The translations under genes were made by a program, and so were the position numbers. The notes beneath the pieces are model-generated. The model was not told where the DNA came from. It was given only the letters and a program-made list of their open reading frames with translations, and did not search any database. A stretch of 64,000 nt of DNA from Gaiellasilicea sp963705515 (GTDB taxonomy: Bacteria > Actinomycetota > Thermoleophilia > Gaiellales > Gaiellaceae). The stretch spans positions 906,195 to 970,194 of the forward strand of contig CAVPJV010000009.1 of NCBI GenBank assembly GCA_963705515.1. Reading direction: 5' to 3'. Positions 60,438 to 64,000 of the stretch are shown here, in pieces; the first letter of the stretch is position 1, and every line of letters begins with the position of its first letter.

Positions 60438-62143
60438 GCCGCGTCCTCCCGCGTGACGGCAAAGCGGTACGCGGCGCTCGACCGCACCAGCTCGCGGTGC
60501 GTGCCGGTCGCGGCGACGCGTCCGTCGGCGATCAGGACGACGCGGTCGGCCTGGTCGAGGACGAGCGGGCTGCCTGTCATGACGACGGTCGTCCGGCCCC
60601 GGCGAGCCGCGTGCAGGCGCTGGGCGATCCGCGCCTCGGTGTGCGCGTCGACCGCGCTCGTCGGCTCCACCAGAATCAGGATCTCGGCCTCCGCCAGCAG
60701 CGCGCGGGCCAGGACCAGGCGCTGCCGCTGACCGCCCGAGAGCGAGCGGCCGCGCTCCTCCATGTGGCCGTCGAGCCCCTCCGGCAGCGAGTCGAGCACG
60801 TCCTCGGCGTTCGCGACCGCGATCGCGGCGAGCAGCTGCTCGTCGGTGGCGCGACCCCACGGGTCGAGCTCCTCGCGGAGGCGGCCGGCGAAGAGGAGCG
60901 GGTCGGTCTCGCTGACGACCACGCGGCGTCTCAGCTCCTCGAGCGGGAGCTGCGCGACCGGCACGCCCCCGAGGGTGACGAGCCCGTCGTCGACGAAGCG
61001 GCCGAGGCGGTCCGCGATGCGGGCGCCTTCGTCGGCCTCGGGCGTGACGACGGCCGTCAGCAGTCCGGGCTCGACGACGAGGCCGGAGCGCGTGTCCGTG
61101 AGCAGCGCGCCGGGCTCCGGCTCCGCCGCGGGCTCTCCGGGCTCGCCGACGAGCGGCTCGATCCGCAGGATCGCGAGCATCCGCTGCGCGCCGACGAGCG
61201 CGCGGGTGACCTTGTCGACCGCCTCCGCCGCAACGCGCAGGGGGATCACGAGGAAGGCGGCGTAGCCGTAGAACGCGACGAGCTCGCCCGGGCTGATCGT
61301 TCCCTCGATTGCGAGCCGGGCCCCGAGCCCCGTGACGACGACGACGAACACGCCGGGCAGGAGCACCTGCGCGGAGTCGAGCGTCGCCTGGGGCAGCGCC
61401 ACCCGGACGCCTGCCAGGCGGACCTCCTCCGAGCGCCTGCGGTACCGGTCGAGGAAGACTCGCTCGCCGCCGATGCCGCGCAACACCCGCAGGCCGGCGA
61501 CCGTGTCGGCCCCGACCGCAGTCAGCTGGCCCACCTGCTCGCGCTGCTCGCGCTGCCGCGCCTGCAACGGCCGGATCAGAGTCGACAGGCTCGCGACGAG
61601 GACCGGGACCCCGAGCAGCACGACCAGGCCGAGGAGGGTCGACGCCGACAGCAGGATCGCCGCGACGACGAAGTACGATGCGATCGCCCCGGCGAGCCGC
61701 GCGGTGATGTCGAACGCCCCGCCCGCGCGGAGCGCGTCGTTCGAGACCGTTGCGACGACCTCGCCCGTCGTCAGGCGCGCCCGGACCGCAGGGCCGGTCA
61801 GCGCCGCGTGGTGCGCGACGACCTGGATCATCCGGTAGCTGGACTGCAGCCAGTTGCTGACTGCGACGCGGTGCCTGAGCGTCCCCGCCACGGCCTGGAC
61901 GACGCCGAGCCCGAACAGGGCGCCTGCCCACGCGAGCAGTGCCTGCGTGTCCCCGGTCGCAACCCCGTCGTCGATCGCACGGCCGAGGACCCACGGCAGC
62001 AGCGCCTGTGCGAGCATCCAGACGATCCCGAAGGTCATCCCGAGGAGGAGCGTGCCGAGCTGCTGCCGGCCGACCCAGATCAGGAAGCGCCTCGGAGAGC
62101 GGGTGTCCGGCGTCCCCGGATCGCTGAAGGGAAGCTGTTTCAT
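60434..62143 (-). CDS. ABC exporter half-transporter, subunit with degenerate Walker A
   Basis: A 569-aa half-transporter with six spans and an ATPase domain whose catalytic motifs are degraded: the P-loop position reads VVTPEADEGARIADR with no Gly-Lys-Ser/Thr, the Walker B Asp is Val (LILVEPTSAVD), the Q-loop Gln is Glu (VVVSETDPLLF) and the switch His is lost (VVMTGSPLVLD). The signature LSGGQRQRLVLARA is perfect. It is complementary to the downstream subunit, so the heterodimer has one working ATP site. ATG 62143; a TACACT box is 9 nt upstream, and greA is divergent. Confidence 0.92.
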   Translation of the reverse strand: MKQLPFSDPGTPDTRSPRRFLIWVGRQQLGTLLLGMTFGIVWMLAQALLPWVLGRAIDDGVATGDTQALLAWAGALFGLGVVQAVAGTLRHRVAVSNWLQSSYRMIQVVAHHAALTGPAVRARLTTGEVVATVSNDALRAGGAFDITARLAGAIASYFVVAAILLSASTLLGLVVLLGVPVLVASLSTLIRPLQARQREQREQVGQLTAVGADTVAGLRVLRGIGGERVFLDRYRRRSEEVRLAGVRVALPQATLDSAQVLLPGVFVVVVTGLGARLAIEGTISPGELVAFYGYAAFLVIPLRVAAEAVDKVTRALVGAQRMLAILRIEPLVGEPGEPAAEPEPGALLTDTRSGLVVEPGLLTAVVTPEADEGARIADRLGRFVDDGLVTLGGVPVAQLPLEELRRRVVVSETDPLLFAGRLREELDPWGRATDEQLLAAIAVANAEDVLDSLPEGLDGHMEERGRSLSGGQRQRLVLARALLAEAEILILVEPTSAVDAHTEARIAQRLHAARRGRTTVVMTGSPLVLDQADRVVLIADGRVAATGTHRELVRSSAAYRFAVTREDAA

Positions 62144-62152
62144 CGGCGCGCC

Positions 62153-62158
62153 AGTGTA
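62153..62158 (-). promoter_or_regulatory. -10 box of near-leaderless promoter for the ABC exporter
   Basis: TACACT on the minus strand, 9 nt before the ATG at 62143. Confidence 0.35.
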
Positions 62159-62193
62159 TGCGGCGAATCGGAGAAATCGGCCATGATGGGCCC

Positions 62194-62649
62194 GTGGCCG
62201 AGCGGACGCCGGAATCGATGACCGCAGCTCAGCGCGATGCGCTGGCGGCGGAGCTCGCCGAGCTGGAAGGCCCGAAGCGGGCGGAGCTCGTCGAGGCGAT
62301 CGCAACCGCGCGCGGCTTCGGCGACCTCTCCGAGAACTTCGCGTATCACGACGCCAAGAACGAGCAGGGCCTGCTCGAGCGGCGGATCGCGATCCTGCGG
62401 CATCGAGTCGAGAACGCGGTCATCGTCGAGCAGGCCGAGGACGGCGTCGTCGGCGTCGGCTCGGTGGTCGAGGTGGAGGACGAGAGCGGCGGCCGCTTCG
62501 AGGTCGAGATCTCGAGCGTCGCCGGAGGCGTGTCGACCGACTCGCCGCTCGGGTCTGCGCTCGTCGGCTCGAAGGTCGGCGACGCAGTGCAGGTGCAGGC
62601 GCCGAAGGGCCCCTGGACCGCCCGCGTGATCGCCGTCAAGCCCTCCTAG
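62194..62649 (+). CDS. greA: GreA-type transcript cleavage factor
   Basis: A 151-aa GreA/GreB family factor that rescues backtracked RNA polymerase. The N-terminal coiled coil holds the acidic tip in FGDLSENFAYHDAKNEQG (Asp/Glu catalytic pair); the C-terminal FKBP-like domain includes VGSVVEVEDESGG and SPLGSALVGSKVGDAV. The initial helix is shorter than in E. coli. GTG 62194 was chosen; ATG 62218 (MTAAQRD) is a close alternative. It is convergent with pth, sharing a CTAG at the stops. Confidence 0.9.
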   Translation: MAERTPESMTAAQRDALAAELAELEGPKRAELVEAIATARGFGDLSENFAYHDAKNEQGLLERRIAILRHRVENAVIVEQAEDGVVGVGSVVEVEDESGGRFEVEISSVAGGVSTDSPLGSALVGSKVGDAVQVQAPKGPWTARVIAVKPS

Positions 62650-63239
62650 TTGAAGCGGCGCTGGGCCTCGTCGAGACCCTCGGCGGCGAGCGTCTCGACG
62701 GCGTCGGCCGAACATGCGATCAGCGCCTCGGCGTCGTCCTCGGGCGCGAACGGGCTCAGCACGTAGTCCGCCACCGGGCGGCGGTCGCCGCGGCCGGGGC
62801 GACCAACACCCGCGCGCACGCGCAGGAACTCCGCCGAGCCGAGCGCCTGCCGGATCGAGCGAAGGCCGTTGTGCCCGGCGAGCCCGCCGCCGAGCCGGAC
62901 CTGGATCCGGCCGGGGTCGAGGTCGACGTCGTCGTGCACGACCGCGATCTGCTCGGTCGGAAGCTTGAAGAACCGCGCCGCCGCTGCGAGCGAGCTGCCG
63001 GAGAGATTCATGTAGGTCTCGGGCTTCAGCAGCGCGAGCTTCAGGTCGCCGACGCGGACCTCCGCGAGCTGGCCGGAGAACTTGGAGCGGAAGGAGCCGT
63101 TGTGGCGCCGGGCGAGCTCGTCGACGACCATCCAGCCGGCGTTGTGCCGGTCGCGCACATGCTCGCGGCCCGGGTTGCCGAGACCGACGACGAGCAGGTC
63201 CAGCGTCGAGGCGCTCTCGCCCCGACGGAAGAGGCGCAT
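62646..63239 (-). CDS. pth: Peptidyl-tRNA hydrolase
   Basis: A 197-aa enzyme recycling peptidyl-tRNA. Motifs: LVVGLGNPGREHVRDRHNAGW (given here as GLGNPG with catalytic His in RHNAGW), KPETYMNLSG (substrate Asn), VVHDDVDLDPGRIQVRLGGG and GHNGLRSI. An N-terminal addition of about 14 residues (MRLFRRGESASTL) precedes the usual start. It overlaps rplY by one base, a common bacterial pairing. Confidence 0.95.
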   Translation of the reverse strand: MRLFRRGESASTLDLLVVGLGNPGREHVRDRHNAGWMVVDELARRHNGSFRSKFSGQLAEVRVGDLKLALLKPETYMNLSGSSLAAAARFFKLPTEQIAVVHDDVDLDPGRIQVRLGGGLAGHNGLRSIRQALGSAEFLRVRAGVGRPGRGDRRPVADYVLSPFAPEDDAEALIACSADAVETLAAEGLDEAQRRFN

Positions 63240-63937
63240 TACTCCTCCGTGGAGTCGGACTCGGCCGCAGCCTCGCCCGCGGGCGTCTCGCCCTCGGCCT
63301 CGCCCTCGGGTGCCTCCTCGCCCTCGGCAAGCTCCTCGCCCTCCTCGGGCTCGGGCTCGGCCTCGACGATCGGGGCGGAGACGGTCGCAATCACGGTCTC
63401 GTGCGGGTCGTCGAGGAACGTGACGCCCTCGAGCGCCGGCAGGTCCTCGAGCCGCAGCGCGCCGCCCATCTCGAGCCCGCTGACGTCGGCCTCGATCGAC
63501 TCGGGCACCTCCATCGGCAGAGCCTCGATGGTGAGCGTGGTCGCGGGCTGGTTGAGGACGCCGCCCTCCTTGATGCCCGGTGCATCCTCGGAGCCGTAGA
63601 GGTGGACGTTGACGGTCGCCTGAATCGCGACGTCGAGCCGCACCTCCTGCAGGTCGATGTGACGGACGTGACCGCGAATCGGATCTCGCTGGTACTCCTT
63701 CAGGATCGACGGGTGCGCGGTGCTCTGGCCCTCGAGCACGACGTCGAGCACGGCGTGCAGCCCCGAAGGGCCGGTCAGGGCGGCGCGGAGCTCGCGCTCG
63801 CCGACCGCGAACGCCTTCGCGCTCGAGCGCCCGTAGAGGACGCCCGGAATGAAGCCCTGCTTGCGCAGGCGCCGAGACTCGGGCGTGCCGAGCCCGGTCC
63901 GTTCCTTCACCTCGAGACGAAATCTGTCGCCGGCCAC
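63239..63937 (-). CDS. rplY: 50S ribosomal protein L25/general stress protein Ctc
   Basis: A 232-aa long-form L25 (CTC/TL5). The N-terminal 5S-rRNA-binding domain (RLEVKERTGLGTPESRRLRK, FIPGVLYG, DPIRGHVRHIDLQEV) is followed by the TL5-type beta domain and a very acidic C-terminal tail of about 45 residues rich in Glu and Ala. GTG 63937 lies 8 nt from a TACAAT box, and a 21-bp palindrome sits just upstream. Confidence 0.93.
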   Translation of the reverse strand: MAGDRFRLEVKERTGLGTPESRRLRKQGFIPGVLYGRSSAKAFAVGERELRAALTGPSGLHAVLDVVLEGQSTAHPSILKEYQRDPIRGHVRHIDLQEVRLDVAIQATVNVHLYGSEDAPGIKEGGVLNQPATTLTIEALPMEVPESIEADVSGLEMGGALRLEDLPALEGVTFLDDPHETVIATVSAPIVEAEPEPEEGEELAEGEEAPEGEAEGETPAGEAAAESDSTEE

Positions 63938-63945
63938 GGCGGCGG

Positions 63946-63980
63946 ATTGTAGCGCAAGCCAAGTAACAGTCTGTTACTTG
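63946..63980 (-). promoter_or_regulatory. Promoter of rplY-pth with overlapping 21-bp palindrome
   Basis: Minus strand TACAAT (63946-63951) is 8 nt before the rplY GTG. CAAGTAACAG-T-CTGTTACTTG (63960-63980) is a perfect 10-bp inverted repeat covering the -20 to -40 region, the typical place for a TetR-type operator. Confidence 0.5.
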
Positions 63981-64000
63981 CGCGCTACGGCGAGGATCAG
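63974..64000 (-). CDS. C-terminal tail of an upstream minus-strand gene (window edge)
   Basis: The last nine codons at the edge read LILAVARK followed by TAA, in the minus direction, 37 nt before rplY. Too short to identify; it could be chance. The stop codon lies within the palindrome. Confidence 0.3.
   Translation of the reverse strand: MILAVARK

Overview
The window reads as a high-GC actinobacterial chromosome segment, most likely class Thermoleophilia (Gaiellales/Solirubrobacterales-like). This is inferred from gene content, not from a database search. Supporting points are a CysO-CysM-Mec cysteine operon, a housekeeping run rplY-pth-mfd-prsA-mazG-eno-pyk-ftsB-DUF501 that parallels mycobacterial synteny, frequent GTG starts, and many genes preceded by a TAnnnT box only 6-9 nt before an ATG/GTG codon (actinobacterial leaderless promoters). 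Genes are tightly packed with ATGA/GTGA overlaps. No rRNA, tRNA, CRISPR array, insertion sequence or prophage was seen, and no gap without a gene exceeds about 280 bp.

Layout. 1-4.4 kb (minus): truncated M20 dipeptidase, primary sigma factor, TPR protein, GT1 glycosyltransferase. 4.5-7.8 kb (plus): a five-gene sulfur-carrier cysteine operon (rhodanese-MoeB, cysO, cysM, mec, MBL-like); its CysO carries an extra C-terminal Cys after Gly-Gly. 7.8-14.5 kb: peptidase, two Gfo/Idh/MocA oxidoreductases, a GlcG-like protein and a ribose/xylose-type ABC importer riddled with apparent frameshifts. 14.8-18.1 kb (minus): GntR, ABC-2 ATPase, ABC-2 permease and a sugar-binding-type protein, divergent from a giant UnbU-UnbV fusion (18.1-21.3 kb), then malate synthase. 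22.8-27 kb (minus): aldehyde dehydrogenase, cupin-like, TPP enzyme and lipoprotein. 27-39 kb: M19 dipeptidase, cupin, alcohol dehydrogenase, SDR, XdhC, an MBL-CNNM fusion, a radical SAM gene behind a LexA-like box, a NarL-type two-component pair, an FAD enzyme, a VOC protein and a 7Fe ferredoxin. 39-47.4 kb (minus): thioredoxin/CcdA/CcmH redox set with an L,D-transpeptidase, GDPD, spermidine-synthase-like protein and a SpoIIE phosphatase. 47.5-64 kb: PAP2, an HTH-receiver regulator, the housekeeping run and a heterodimeric ABC exporter.

Two caveats. First, about 18 probable single-base indels break reading frames, including in enolase, which is normally indispensable. Most are a single extra base, usually G or C, so sequencing or assembly error is the simplest explanation. 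Second, functional names rest on motifs read by eye. Two features stand out as possibly undescribed: a roughly 120-bp double-hairpin repeat present twice, whose end supplies the stop codon of the adjacent gene, and the CysO precursor apparently encoded with the residue that its operon protease would remove.
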